A stretch of 64,000 nucleotides of DNA from Winogradskyella eckloniae (GTDB lineage Bacteria; Bacteroidota; Bacteroidia; Flavobacteriales; Flavobacteriaceae): the NCBI RefSeq assembly GCF_013249045.1, contig NZ_JABRWP010000004.1, positions 186,001-250,000 of the forward strand. Reading direction: 5' to 3'. Positions 18,078-24,949 of the stretch are shown here, in pieces. Made by a program: the position numbers and the translations under genes. Under the pieces are notes generated by a model that was not told where the DNA came from, did no database searches, and was given only the letters and a program-made list of their open reading frames with translations. The first letter of the stretch is position 1. Every line of letters starts with the position of its first letter.

Positions 18078-18865
18078 TAGTTGCAATTAACTATAAAATC
18101 CTCTAACTCTTTTAAACTAATTCTATTCTCATAAATGGCTTTACCTATAATAACTCCTTCGCAGCCCATTTCTTTTAATTGAGGCAACTCTTCAAATTTT
18201 GAAATACCACCAGATGCTATGAGTTTTATTTTATCTGTCTCCTTGAGCGCAGTCGATAGGTCTTCTGTTCTCGACTGCGCTCGAGCTGACAGACTACATG
18301 CTTCCAATATTCTATCATACAACTCAAAACTTGGCCCTTCTAACATACCATCCTTTGAGATATCTGTACAAATCACATACTGAATACCTTTAGCTTGATA
18401 GTCCTTAATAAAAGGAATGACTTCTAAAGTACTTTCTTCTTGCCATCCGCTAATCGCGATTTTCTCATTATTACAATCCGCTCCAAGAATAATGCGTTCT
18501 GCTCCAAATTTTGAAATCCAGTTTTGAAACACTTCAGGATGCTTCACTGCGATGCTTCCTCCAGTAATTTGATTGGCTCCAGAATTAAACGCGATTTTTA
18601 AATCTTCGTCAGATTTTAAGCCTCCACCAAAATCTATTTTAAGATTGGTTTTAGTGGCAATACTTTCTAAAACTTTATAGTTTACAATATGACTTGCTTT
18701 TGCACCATCTAAATCCACAACATGAAGATACTCAATACCTGCGTCTTCAAAAGATTTGGCGACTTCTAACGGATTTTCGTTATATATTTTTTTAGTGTCG
18801 TAATCCCCTTTTGTAAGTCTTACGCACTTTCCTTCTATGATATCTATTGCTGGTATTATTCTCAT
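18077..18865 (-). CDS. hisA: Phosphoribosylformimino-AICAR-P isomerase with a repeat-derived insert
   Basis: A 262-residue (beta-alpha)8 barrel isomerase for step 4 of histidine synthesis. Catalytic Asp8 ([13 protein letters not shown]) and Asp130 ([10 protein letters not shown]) are present, with phosphate loops FGGGL and ASGGIS. HisA is usually about 240-245 residues; the excess is explained by residues 191-210 ([20 protein letters not shown]). These are encoded by a palindromic repeat at 18236-18295, which lies in frame between the helix after [13 protein letters not shown] and the strand KIKLIASGG. The enzyme is probably still active, because the insert is in a loop. Confidence 0.95.
   Translation of the reverse strand: MRIIPAIDIIEGKCVRLTKGDYDTKKIYNENPLEVAKSFEDAGIEYLHVVDLDGAKASHIVNYKVLESIATKTNLKIDFGGGLKSDEDLKIAFNSGANQITGGSIAVKHPEVFQNWISKFGAERIILGADCNNEKIAISGWQEESTLEVIPFIKDYQAKGIQYVICTDISKDGMLEGPSFELYDRILEACSLSARAQSRTEDLSTALKETDKIKLIASGGISKFEELPQLKEMGCEGVIIGKAIYENRISLKELEDFIVNCN
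18236..18295. repeat. Palindromic repeat inserted in frame in hisA
   Basis: Perfect 12-base arms GAGCGCAGTCGA (18245-18256) and TCGACTGCGCTC (18271-18282), separated by 14 bases. The 60-base stretch keeps frame in hisA and codes for 20 residues absent from ordinary HisA. The sequence resembles the repeat at 22409-22453 near hisC. Confidence 0.75.
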
Positions 18866-18884
18866 TGATTAACGTGTTAATCAA
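18865..18884. repeat. Perfect 20-base palindrome at the hisA start
   Basis: TTGATTAAC and GTTAATCAA arms around GT, with no mismatch. It shares one base with the hisA start codon and one base with the adjacent CCTGAA palindrome. It may be an operator, an mRNA hairpin at the start, or the outer edge of the GIY-YIG cassette. Confidence 0.5.
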
Positions 18885-18904
18885 CCCTGAACTTGTTTCA
18901 GGGT
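18884..18904 (+). repeat. CCTGAA/TTCAGG palindrome, left copy
   Basis: Arms ACCCTGAA and TTCAGGGT around loop CTTGT. It lies between the stop codon of the GIY-YIG gene and the start of hisA. Confidence 0.7.
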
Positions 18905-18908
18905 CTTT

Positions 18909-19187
18909 TTATAATTTTAAAGTTATTAAATTTGAATTTGAATCTTTTATTAAATTTAGTTTCCAATCTTTATGCCAATTCTTTAGCTGTCTTTCTCTAT
19001 TTCTAGCTTCAATAGAATTATCAAATTCTTCGTAAAATATTAAATCAACTATATTATATTTCTTGGTAAATAAAGCTCCGTTTCCTTGCTGATGTTGTAA
19101 AACTCTTCTTTTCAAATCATCGGTATAACCAACATATAATACTGTTCTATTCTTATTTGATAATATATAGCAATAATATTTTTTCAT
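18909..19187 (-). CDS. GIY-YIG nuclease family protein
   Basis: A 92-residue single-domain GIY-YIG protein. The signature is split in the usual way (YYCYILSNKN and LYVGYTDDLKRRVLQH), with the catalytic Tyr pair and Arg, and the metal-binding Glu lies in the helix SIEARNRERQLKNW. Such small proteins (URI/YhbQ type) may cleave DNA near structures, and are found in many copies in flavobacterial genomes. The start at 19187 is chosen because the region before it (to 19208) is taken up by a palindromic repeat. It has no role in histidine synthesis and is probably an insertion. Confidence 0.88.
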   Translation of the reverse strand: MKKYYCYILSNKNRTVLYVGYTDDLKRRVLQHQQGNGALFTKKYNIVDLIFYEEFDNSIEARNRERQLKNWHKDWKLNLIKDSNSNLITLKL

Positions 19188-19196
19188 AATAAAAAG

Positions 19197-19217
19197 ATTC
19201 TGAAACAAGTTCAGAAT
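19197..19217 (-). repeat. CCTGAA/TTCAGG palindrome family, right copy
   Basis: Arms ATTCTGAA and TTCAGAAT around loop ACAAG, the reverse complement of the loop in the left copy. It lies 4 bases from the hisH stop and 10 bases from the GIY-YIG start. Confidence 0.7.
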
Positions 19218-19266
19218 GGACTTAAAGGTCTAAAAAATTCTGTAAAATTTTTGAACCTTTAAGTCC
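19218..19266. repeat. 12-base inverted repeat at the hisH 3' end
   Basis: GGACTTAAAGGT (19218-19229) and ACCTTTAAGTCC (19255-19266) are perfect reverse complements 25 bases apart. They enclose the last codons of hisH including its stop, and the repeat is immediately next to the right palindrome of the GIY-YIG cassette. Confidence 0.5.
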
Positions 19267-19872
19267 ACTTTTCTCTGGATGAAACTGAACGCCATAAAAA
19301 TTGTCATTTTCTAATGCGGAAGCATATTCTAATTCGTAATTTGATGTAGCAATGGATTCATCGCAATTTTCAGCATAATAACTATGCACTAAATACATAA
19401 ATTCATTGTCCTTAATATCTTTAAATAAATCAGATTTTAAGTTTGAAATAGTATTCCAACCCATTTGAGGCACTTTGACTTTGTTTGAAAACCGTTTCAC
19501 TTCAGTATTAAAAATCCCTAAACCTTTGGTATCGCCTTCTTCTGTGTGGTTACACATTAACTGCATTCCTAAACAAATGCCTAAAACCGGTTGTTTTAAT
19601 GTTGGAATTAACTTATCTAAACCACTCTCTTTAAGCATTTTCATGGCAGAACTTGCTTCACCTACACCAGGAAAAATCACTTTATCTGCAGCAATAATTT
19701 CATCTGGATTGTTACTTAAAATAGCTTCTACACCTAATCGCTTAAATGCGAATTGGATGCTTTTTATGTTTCCTGCTCCGTAATTTACTATTACTAAAGA
19801 CGAAGCCCCTTCTAGCTTCCCTTGAGGGGAAGAACTTTTACTCTTATGTTGATTTTGCTTCTCGCTTTTCAT
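19222..19872 (-). CDS. hisH: Imidazole glycerol phosphate synthase, glutaminase subunit, with N-terminal extension
   Basis: A 216-residue class I glutamine amidotransferase that feeds ammonia to HisF. The catalytic Cys lies in GICLGMQLM, and the His-Glu pair lies in FHPEKS near the C-terminus. Normal HisH begins at the segment seen here as LVIVNYGAGNIKS (residue 26). The preceding 25 residues, including SSPQGKLEGAS, are extra; residues 14-24 are encoded by a copy of the CTTCCC/GGGAAG repeat. There is no ATG, GTG or TTG in frame between the repeat and the family core, so translation must begin upstream of the repeat at 19872. Confidence 0.94.
   Translation of the reverse strand: MKSEKQNQHKSKSSSPQGKLEGASSLVIVNYGAGNIKSIQFAFKRLGVEAILSNNPDEIIAADKVIFPGVGEASSAMKMLKESGLDKLIPTLKQPVLGICLGMQLMCNHTEEGDTKGLGIFNTEVKRFSNKVKVPQMGWNTISNLKSDLFKDIKDNEFMYLVHSYYAENCDESIATSNYELEYASALENDNFYGVQFHPEKSGLKGSKILQNFLDL
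19803..19832. repeat. CTTCCC/GGGAAG family repeat inside hisH, copy 2
   Basis: It shows the same flank (AAGCCCCTTCTAG) and core (CTTCCCTTGAGGGGAAG) order as the repeat at 17622. It is translated as residues 14-24 of the HisH extension. Confidence 0.65.
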
Positions 19873-19918
19873 CTCAAAAAACTACTTATTTTTAAATTTT
19901 TTAAATCCGCAACAGTTT

Positions 19919-19947
19919 CTTCCCTTCGGGAAGATTAAGATGGGCTT
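19919..19947. repeat. CTTCCC/GGGAAG family repeat, copy 3
   Basis: CTTCCCTTCGGGAAG is followed by ATTAAGATGGGCTT, the reverse orientation of copies 1 and 2. It ends one base before the hisB stop codon. Confidence 0.65.
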
Positions 19948-19948
19948 T

Positions 19949-21082
19949 CTACAACATGCCCTTCGTACTAGGCAAAATCATTTTCTCAACATCTTGTTTT
20001 ACGGCCATTTTAATCGCTTTTGCAAAGGCTTTAAAAATAGCTTCAATTTTATGATGTTCATTATCGCCTTCTACTTTTATATTAAGGTTGCATTTTGCAC
20101 CATCTGTAAAAGATTTAAAGAAATGATAAAACATTTCGGTTGGCATTTTTCCAATCATTTCGCGTTTAAATTCCGCATCCCAAACTAACCAATTTCTACC
20201 TCCAAAGTCAATACCAACTTGCGCTAAACAGTCATCCATGGGTAAAGAGAAGCCATAACGCTCTATACCTAATTTGTTTCCTAAAGTTGTAGCAAATACT
20301 TCGCCCAAAGCAATTGCTGTATCTTCAATAGTGTGGTGTTCGTCTACTTCTAAATCGCCATCAACTTTAATGTTTAAATCTAATTGACCATGACGTGAAA
20401 TTTGGTCTAACATATGGTCGAAAAACGCAATACCAGTATCAATGTTGCTTTTTCCGGTTCCATCTAAATTCAGGTCAATTTTAATTTTAGTTTCATTAGT
20501 GTTTCGTTCTATAGAACCAACACGTTCTGTGGTTTTCAGGAATTTATAAATAACTTCCCAATCGTTTGTTTCTAAAGCGATGTAGTTTTCTAATTCAGAA
20601 TTACTAACGGTAACTTCGTCGGTTCCTAAATTGGTGTTATCATTAATAAAAATGCTTTTAGCACCTAAATTCTTAGCTAATTCTACATCAGTTAAACGGT
20701 CGCCAATAACATAGGAATTCGCTAAGTCATAATCCTCGGAAAAATACTTGGTTAACAAACCTGTATTGGGTTTTCGGGTTGGTGCATTGTCTTTGGCGAA
20801 TGTTCTGTCAATGAACTGCTCTTTGAAAACTACGCCTTCCGCTTCAAACGTTTTTAAAACGAAATTATGAACTGGCCAAAAAGTATCTTCAGGATATACG
20901 TCTGTTCCTAAACCATCTTGGTTGGTAATCATCACGATTTCAAAATTCAATTCTTTAGCGATTTTACTTAAATATTGAAATACTTTTGGGTAGAATTCTA
21001 ATTTCTCAAACGCATCTATTTGCTCGTCTGCTGGTTCTTTAATAAGGGTTCCGTCTCTGTCTATGAATAATACTGGTCTCAT
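19949..21082 (-). CDS. hisB: Bifunctional histidinol-phosphatase / imidazoleglycerol-phosphate dehydratase
   Basis: A 377-residue fusion. The N-terminal HAD phosphatase (residues 1-165) has the nucleophile motif DRDGTLI, a second motif ITNQDG and the [10 protein letters not shown] motif, and would dephosphorylate histidinol phosphate (step 8). The C-terminal dehydratase (from about residue 185) has [11 protein letters not shown] and [15 protein letters not shown] plus the second metal site [13 protein letters not shown], and catalyses step 6. The fusion is as in E. coli HisB. It sits between hisC and hisH with repeats on both sides. Confidence 0.97.
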   Translation of the reverse strand: MRPVLFIDRDGTLIKEPADEQIDAFEKLEFYPKVFQYLSKIAKELNFEIVMITNQDGLGTDVYPEDTFWPVHNFVLKTFEAEGVVFKEQFIDRTFAKDNAPTRKPNTGLLTKYFSEDYDLANSYVIGDRLTDVELAKNLGAKSIFINDNTNLGTDEVTVSNSELENYIALETNDWEVIYKFLKTTERVGSIERNTNETKIKIDLNLDGTGKSNIDTGIAFFDHMLDQISRHGQLDLNIKVDGDLEVDEHHTIEDTAIALGEVFATTLGNKLGIERYGFSLPMDDCLAQVGIDFGGRNWLVWDAEFKREMIGKMPTEMFYHFFKSFTDGAKCNLNIKVEGDNEHHKIEAIFKAFAKAIKMAVKQDVEKMILPSTKGML

Positions 21083-21093
21083 CTTTTTCTGTT

Positions 21094-21113
21094 ATTCCTG
21101 CGAAGACAGGAAT
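21094..21113. repeat. ATTCCTG/CAGGAAT palindromic repeat
   Basis: Perfect 7-base arms around CGAAGA, 12 bases upstream of the hisB start. One of several copies of this family in the operon. Confidence 0.65.
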
Positions 21114-21152
21114 TCTCCTTTTTATTATACTTTTTTTTATACCTACTTTATA

Positions 21153-21179
21153 CCTACAAGGTTTTGAAAACCTTGCAGG
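21153..21179. repeat. Palindrome CAAGGTTTT/AAAACCTTG
   Basis: Perfect 9-base arms (21157-21175) around a single G, extended by CCT and AGG one base further out. It lies in the 271-base hisC-hisB spacer, which holds four to five palindromes and no gene. Confidence 0.6.
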
Positions 21180-21209
21180 ATTTACTTTTTTTTATCATTT
21201 CTACTTTTA

Positions 21210-21240
21210 GACCTGCTAGGTTTTAGAAACCTGCTAGGTC
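21210..21240. repeat. GACCTGCTAGG repeat pair
   Basis: CCTGCTAGGT occurs twice, 20 bases apart, forming an imperfect palindrome GACCTGCTAGGTTT / AAACCTGCTAGGTC. It is related in its AGGTTTT core to the palindrome at 21153. Confidence 0.55.
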
Positions 21241-21274
21241 TTTAATTTCTCACGCTTTACTTCAGTTCTCTGTC

Positions 21275-21343
21275 ATTCCTGCGCAGGCAGGAATCTATTA
21301 TAAATTATAGTTTATCATTGTGGATTCCTGCCTTCGCAGGAAT
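21275..21343. repeat. Inverted pair of ATTCCTGC/GCAGGAAT palindromes
   Basis: Two palindromes, at 21275-21294 (loop GCAG) and 21324-21343 (loop CTTC), each with perfect 8-base arms. They are in opposite orientation as judged by the flanks GTCATTCC and GGATTCC, so the 69 bases could fold as one long hairpin. The right end is 10 bases from the hisC stop. Confidence 0.7.
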
Positions 21344-21353
21344 GATATACATT

Positions 21354-22400
21354 CTATAATTGATTCAATACTTCGATTAATTTCTCATTCTCAATCTCAG
21401 TTCCAACAGTAAACCTCAAACAGTTTTCACACAACGCTTGTGTTGTTCTATTTCTTACCACAATACCTTTTTCTACTAATTCTGCGTAACGTTTATCAGC
21501 ATCATCTACCTTGACTAGCAAAAAGTTAGCATCAGACAGGTAAACTTTTTCTACAAGTGAATTATCTTCTAGTTTTTCAGCTAATAATTCACGTTCAGAT
21601 AAAATTGTATTGACTTCTTGCTTAATTGTTTCCAAATTATTTAAGCGTTCTGAAGCTTTATCTTGCGTCAGTTGATTAATATTATATGGTGGTTTTATTT
21701 TGTTTAAAACAGCTATAATTGCTTCGGAAGCATAACAAATTCCTAATCTAATTCCGGCTAAACCATAAGCTTTAGACAAGGTTTGTGTTACGATTAAATT
21801 TGGAAATTCCTGCAAACGATTTAACCAACTTTCTTCTTTAGAAAAATCGATATACGCTTCATCAATCACTACAATGCCTTTAAACTTATGTAATAATTCT
21901 TCTATTTTATTCGCTTCAAAACTATTGGCTGTAGGATTATTTGGCGAACACAAAAACAATAATTTGGTTAGATTGTTTGCCGCTTCTAAAATCGCATTTG
22001 TATTGGGTTGAAAATTAGATTCTAATTGAATTTCTATATTCTCCACCGCATTAATATTTGCCAAGACAGAATACATACCATAAGTTGGTGGCAACGTAAT
22101 AATTTTATCGCGATTTGGTTCGCAAAACGCTCTAAATATTAAGTCCAACACTTCATCACTTCCATTTCCTAAAAGGATATTTTTCTCTGAAATTCCTTTT
22201 AATTCAGCTAATTGACTTTTTAATTTGACTTGCTGTGGATCTGGATAACGATTGACGTTGGTATTAAACGGATTTTCATTGGCATCAATAAACAGCATGC
22301 CGTCTGTTATGTCCTTGTATTCATCTCTTGCGGAAGAATAAGGTTTGATATTTTTAATGTTTTCCCTTAAGAGATTATTTATGTTGAAATTTTGCTTCAT
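21354..22400 (-). CDS. hisC: Histidinol-phosphate aminotransferase
   Basis: A 348-residue PLP-dependent class I/II aminotransferase for step 7. The PLP lysine lies in TQTLSKAYGLAGIRLG, the Asp that contacts the pyridine nitrogen in VVIDEAYIDF, and the N-terminal YSSARDEYKD and LDANENPF segments are typical of HisC. The start at 22400 (MKQNFNI) is preferred over 22457, because the first 19 residues of the longer frame are encoded by a palindromic repeat. If 22457 were used, this would be a third case of a repeat being translated in this operon. Confidence 0.96.
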   Translation of the reverse strand: MKQNFNINNLLRENIKNIKPYSSARDEYKDITDGMLFIDANENPFNTNVNRYPDPQQVKLKSQLAELKGISEKNILLGNGSDEVLDLIFRAFCEPNRDKIITLPPTYGMYSVLANINAVENIEIQLESNFQPNTNAILEAANNLTKLLFLCSPNNPTANSFEANKIEELLHKFKGIVVIDEAYIDFSKEESWLNRLQEFPNLIVTQTLSKAYGLAGIRLGICYASEAIIAVLNKIKPPYNINQLTQDKASERLNNLETIKQEVNTILSERELLAEKLEDNSLVEKVYLSDANFLLVKVDDADKRYAELVEKGIVVRNRTTQALCENCLRFTVGTEIENEKLIEVLNQL

Positions 22401-22408
22401 TTTAATTG

Positions 22409-22453
22409 CTTCTCGATACAATTTCTCGTTCCTCGAAATCACTCGAAGTGACG
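22409..22453. repeat. TCTCGATAC...TCGAAGTGAC repeat between hisD and hisC
   Basis: Short repeated TCTCG, CCTCGAAAT and ACTCGAAGTGAC units form an imperfect palindrome. Read in reverse it begins GTCACTTCGAGTG, comparable with GTCAGCTCGAGCG in the hisA insert. It ends 3 bases before the hisD stop. Confidence 0.6.
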
Positions 22454-22456
22454 ACA

Positions 22457-23746
22457 TTATTCGTTAATTAAATCGTTTAGTCTTAATGTTACCGCATTCT
22501 TATGCGCTTGCAACCCTTCTGCTTCTGCCATAAGTTCTATTGCATTTCCTATATTTTGAATGCCTTCTTTAGATATTTTTTGAAAAGTCATGCTTTTTTG
22601 AAAACTATCTAAATTCACACCTGAATACGCTTTAGAAAATCCATTAGTTGGTAAGGTGTGATTTGTTCCAGATGCATAATCACCTGCACTTTCTGGTGTG
22701 TAATTTCCAATAAAAACAGAACCAGCATTACTGATATTTTCTACAAAAAAATCATCGTTTTCAGTAGCAACTATAAAATGTTCAGGACCATAAGCATCTA
22801 TCAATTCTAAAGCGGTTTCAAAATCATTAACCACAATTGACTTTGAGTTTGAAATGGAAACCTTTGCCAATTCTTTTCTTGGTAAAGCTTCTAATTGGGA
22901 TTCAACTTCTGCATTTACTTTTTCTGAAAATTCCTTAGATGTCGTGACCAAAATCACTTGGCTATCTGCACCATGTTCTGCCTGACTCAATAAATCTGAT
23001 GCTACAAAAGCCGCATTTGCAGAATCGTCTGCCATTACCAACAATTCACTTGGACCAGCAGGCATATCTATGGCAACTCCAAATTGTGTCGCTAATTGTT
23101 TTGCAACCGTTACAAACTGATTACCAGGACCAAATATTTTATAGACTTGTGGAATTGTTTCTGTACCAAAAGTTAAGCTTGCAATGGCTTGAATACCTCC
23201 AACCTTTACAATTTTAGTTACACCACATAATTGCGCAGCATATAAAATTTCATTAGCAATATTTCCTTCTTTATTTGGTGGCGAACATAACACAATGTCT
23301 TTACAACCTGCAATTTGTGCAGGAACCGCTAGCATTAAAACCGTCGAAAACAAAGGTGCTGTTCCACCAGGAATATACAATCCGACTTTTTGAATTGGTC
23401 GTTTTTCTTGCCAACATGCCACACCAGACACAGTTTCTACTTCAACTCTATCGGTTTTTTGTGCGCTGTGAAATGTTTCAATATTAGATTTAGCTAATTG
23501 AATCGCCGTTTTTAGATTTTCATCAACGTTGTTGGCTGCTTCTATTATTTCTTCTTTAGAAACGATGTTGTTTTTTAGTGTAACACCATCAAATTTTGAG
23601 GTATACTTCTCAATTGCACTATCGCCATTCGTTTTAATGTCATTGAAAACTGTTTTTACAGTGGCTTCAATATCTCCAATGGTTTGCGTTGGCCTTATTA
23701 ATAACGCTGACCAAGTTGATTTATCTGGATTAATATGTGATTTCAT
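22457..23746 (-). CDS. hisD: Histidinol dehydrogenase
   Basis: A 429-residue zinc enzyme that oxidises histidinol to histidine with two NAD. Seen are RPIQKVGLYIPGGTAPLFS near residue 115, the signature IFGPGNQFVTVAKQLATQF, AIDMPAGPSEL, the zinc ligands in SQAEHGADSQ and the C-terminal EGLQAHKNAV. The length is normal. Its stop is 3 bases from a repeat, and the hisG-hisD spacer carries another repeat. Confidence 0.97.
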   Translation of the reverse strand: MKSHINPDKSTWSALLIRPTQTIGDIEATVKTVFNDIKTNGDSAIEKYTSKFDGVTLKNNIVSKEEIIEAANNVDENLKTAIQLAKSNIETFHSAQKTDRVEVETVSGVACWQEKRPIQKVGLYIPGGTAPLFSTVLMLAVPAQIAGCKDIVLCSPPNKEGNIANEILYAAQLCGVTKIVKVGGIQAIASLTFGTETIPQVYKIFGPGNQFVTVAKQLATQFGVAIDMPAGPSELLVMADDSANAAFVASDLLSQAEHGADSQVILVTTSKEFSEKVNAEVESQLEALPRKELAKVSISNSKSIVVNDFETALELIDAYGPEHFIVATENDDFFVENISNAGSVFIGNYTPESAGDYASGTNHTLPTNGFSKAYSGVNLDSFQKSMTFQKISKEGIQNIGNAIELMAEAEGLQAHKNAVTLRLNDLINE

Positions 23747-23784
23747 ATTTTTCTAATTCTTAAAACACTCAATATTATCTTGAG

Positions 23785-23804
23785 ATTCCTGCCTTCGCAG
23801 GAAT
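23785..23804. repeat. ATTCCTGC/GCAGGAAT palindrome between hisD and hisG
   Basis: Perfect 8-base arms around CTTC, ending exactly at the base before the hisG stop codon. Confidence 0.7.
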
Positions 23805-24662
23805 TTATAATACCATGTTTTCAATTGGACAAACTAAGATGCCTTCTGCGCCATTAGCTTTTAACTCGTCTATAATTTCCCAGAAATCATTCTTATTAAT
23901 TACGGAGTGCACAGAACTCCAGCCCTCTGTAGCTAATGGTAAAACCGTCGGACTCTTCATACCTGGCAATAAACCAATGATTTTTTCAAGATTTTCGTTT
24001 GGTGCGTTTAGTAACACATATTTACTGCCTCTTCCTTTTAAAACAGATTTTAATCGGAATTGAATTTTATCAATTAATGCTTGATTTTCGTCAGAAATTA
24101 ATGGCGATGTTGCTAAAACCGCTTCAGATTTTAAAAGCACATCAATTTCTTTGAGTCCGTTTTTAAATAAGGTGCTTCCACTAGAAACGATATCACAAAT
24201 ACCGTCTGCTAAGCCAATATTTGGCGCAATTTCTACAGAACCATTAATGATATGTAAATTGGCTTTTACGCCTGCTTTATCTAAGAACTGATTTACAGTA
24301 TTTGGATACGATGTTGCAATACGTTTACCATCTAAATCTTTTAAACTTGTTGCTTTAGAAGATTTTGGCACAGCAATAGACACTTTACATTTAGAAAAAC
24401 CTAAACGCTCTACAATGGTTAAATCCTTACCTTTTTCTATTAATACATTTTCGCCAATAATGGCTGCATCTACCACACCATCTCTTAAATATTGAGGAAT
24501 GTCGCCATTTCTTAAGTAGAACACTTCTAGAGGAAAATTACGCGCTGACGCTTTAAGTTGGTCTTTACCGTTGTCTACAGAAATTCCGATTTCTTTTAAA
24601 ATTCTCATGGAGTCTTCATTAAGACGACCAGATTTTTGTACTGCAATTTTTAGTTTATTCAT
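23805..24662 (-). CDS. hisG: ATP phosphoribosyltransferase, long form
   Basis: A 285-residue enzyme for the first, committed step, joining ATP and PRPP. The PRPP-binding region VEIAPNIGLADGICDIVSSG and the N-terminal IAVQKSGRLNEDSM are clear. The C-terminal extension from about residue 215 (LKSVLKGRGSKYVLLNAP, PTVLPLATEGWSSVHSVI) is the regulatory domain of the long HisG_L form, so feedback inhibition by histidine is expected and no HisZ is needed. It is the first structural gene after the leader attenuator. Confidence 0.97.
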   Translation of the reverse strand: MNKLKIAVQKSGRLNEDSMRILKEIGISVDNGKDQLKASARNFPLEVFYLRNGDIPQYLRDGVVDAAIIGENVLIEKGKDLTIVERLGFSKCKVSIAVPKSSKATSLKDLDGKRIATSYPNTVNQFLDKAGVKANLHIINGSVEIAPNIGLADGICDIVSSGSTLFKNGLKEIDVLLKSEAVLATSPLISDENQALIDKIQFRLKSVLKGRGSKYVLLNAPNENLEKIIGLLPGMKSPTVLPLATEGWSSVHSVINKNDFWEIIDELKANGAEGILVCPIENMVL

Positions 24663-24667
24663 AATAT

Positions 24668-24685
24668 TTCCTGAGAAAGCAGGAA
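24668..24685. repeat. TTCCTG/CAGGAA palindrome upstream of hisG
   Basis: Arms TTCCTG (24668-24673) and CAGGAA (24680-24685), directly before the hisG start at 24662. It is a degenerate member of the ATTCCTGC family. Confidence 0.5.
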
Positions 24686-24727
24686 TCTTTTGTTTTATGT
24701 CTAAGAATCTCTGAGTTTTTTAAAAAT

Positions 24728-24761
24728 AAAAACCCGCTTGAAATTCTCAAACGGGTTTTAA
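24728..24761 (-). terminator. Attenuator terminator of the his operon
   Basis: AAACCCGTTTGA and TCAAGCGGGTTT arms (minus strand) pair over about 12 positions with one G-U, followed by a T-rich run. It lies 30 bases after the leader peptide stop and 66 bases before hisG, the position expected of a histidine attenuator. Confidence 0.8.
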
Positions 24762-24790
24762 TATATATTTTGAAATTATTCAATACAAAT

Positions 24791-24844
24791 TCACCTCGCT
24801 TGATTGCTAGTATGAAAATGATGATGAAATTGAATAGTTGTCAT
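24791..24844 (-). CDS. His operon leader peptide
   Basis: A 17-codon frame reading MTTIQFHHHFHTSNQAR, with four histidine codons in five positions, ending at TGA. It lies upstream of a strong terminator and then hisG. This is the classic arrangement of histidine attenuation: when charged histidyl-tRNA is scarce, a ribosome stalls on the His codons and the terminator is not formed. Only the sequence and position support this; the alternative antiterminator pairing was not worked out. Confidence 0.85.
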   Translation of the reverse strand: MTTIQFHHHFHTSNQAR

Positions 24845-24949
24845 GTTTATCTTTCTTGATACAAAGATTGTGAAATAATATTTTTAAATCCTAATTAATG
24901 AACAAAAAAAAGACATTTTTAAGAAATAATTATTTTTTCTACTAATTCT

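Larger units (their letters stand above)
18884..19217 (-). mobile_element. Putative GIY-YIG cassette bounded by inverted palindromes
   Basis: A 334-base unit between hisH and hisA. It consists of a palindrome at 19197-19217, a GIY-YIG nuclease gene starting 10 bases later, and a second palindrome at 18884-18904 beginning 4 bases after the gene's stop. The two palindromes have the same 5-base loop (CTTGT) on opposite strands, so they are inverted. Their arms differ (ACCCTGAA versus ATTCTGAA) with matching changes on the partner arm. Mobility is inferred from structure only. Confidence 0.5.

Noticed and set aside
22401..22457. Longer hisC beginning at 22457
   Set aside because: The added 19 residues are encoded by a palindromic repeat and do not match the family, so the start at 22400 is preferred.
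16765..24685. CRISPR-like array made of the repeated palindromes
   Set aside because: The repeats are of different families, irregularly spaced by whole genes, and have no unique spacers of constant length.
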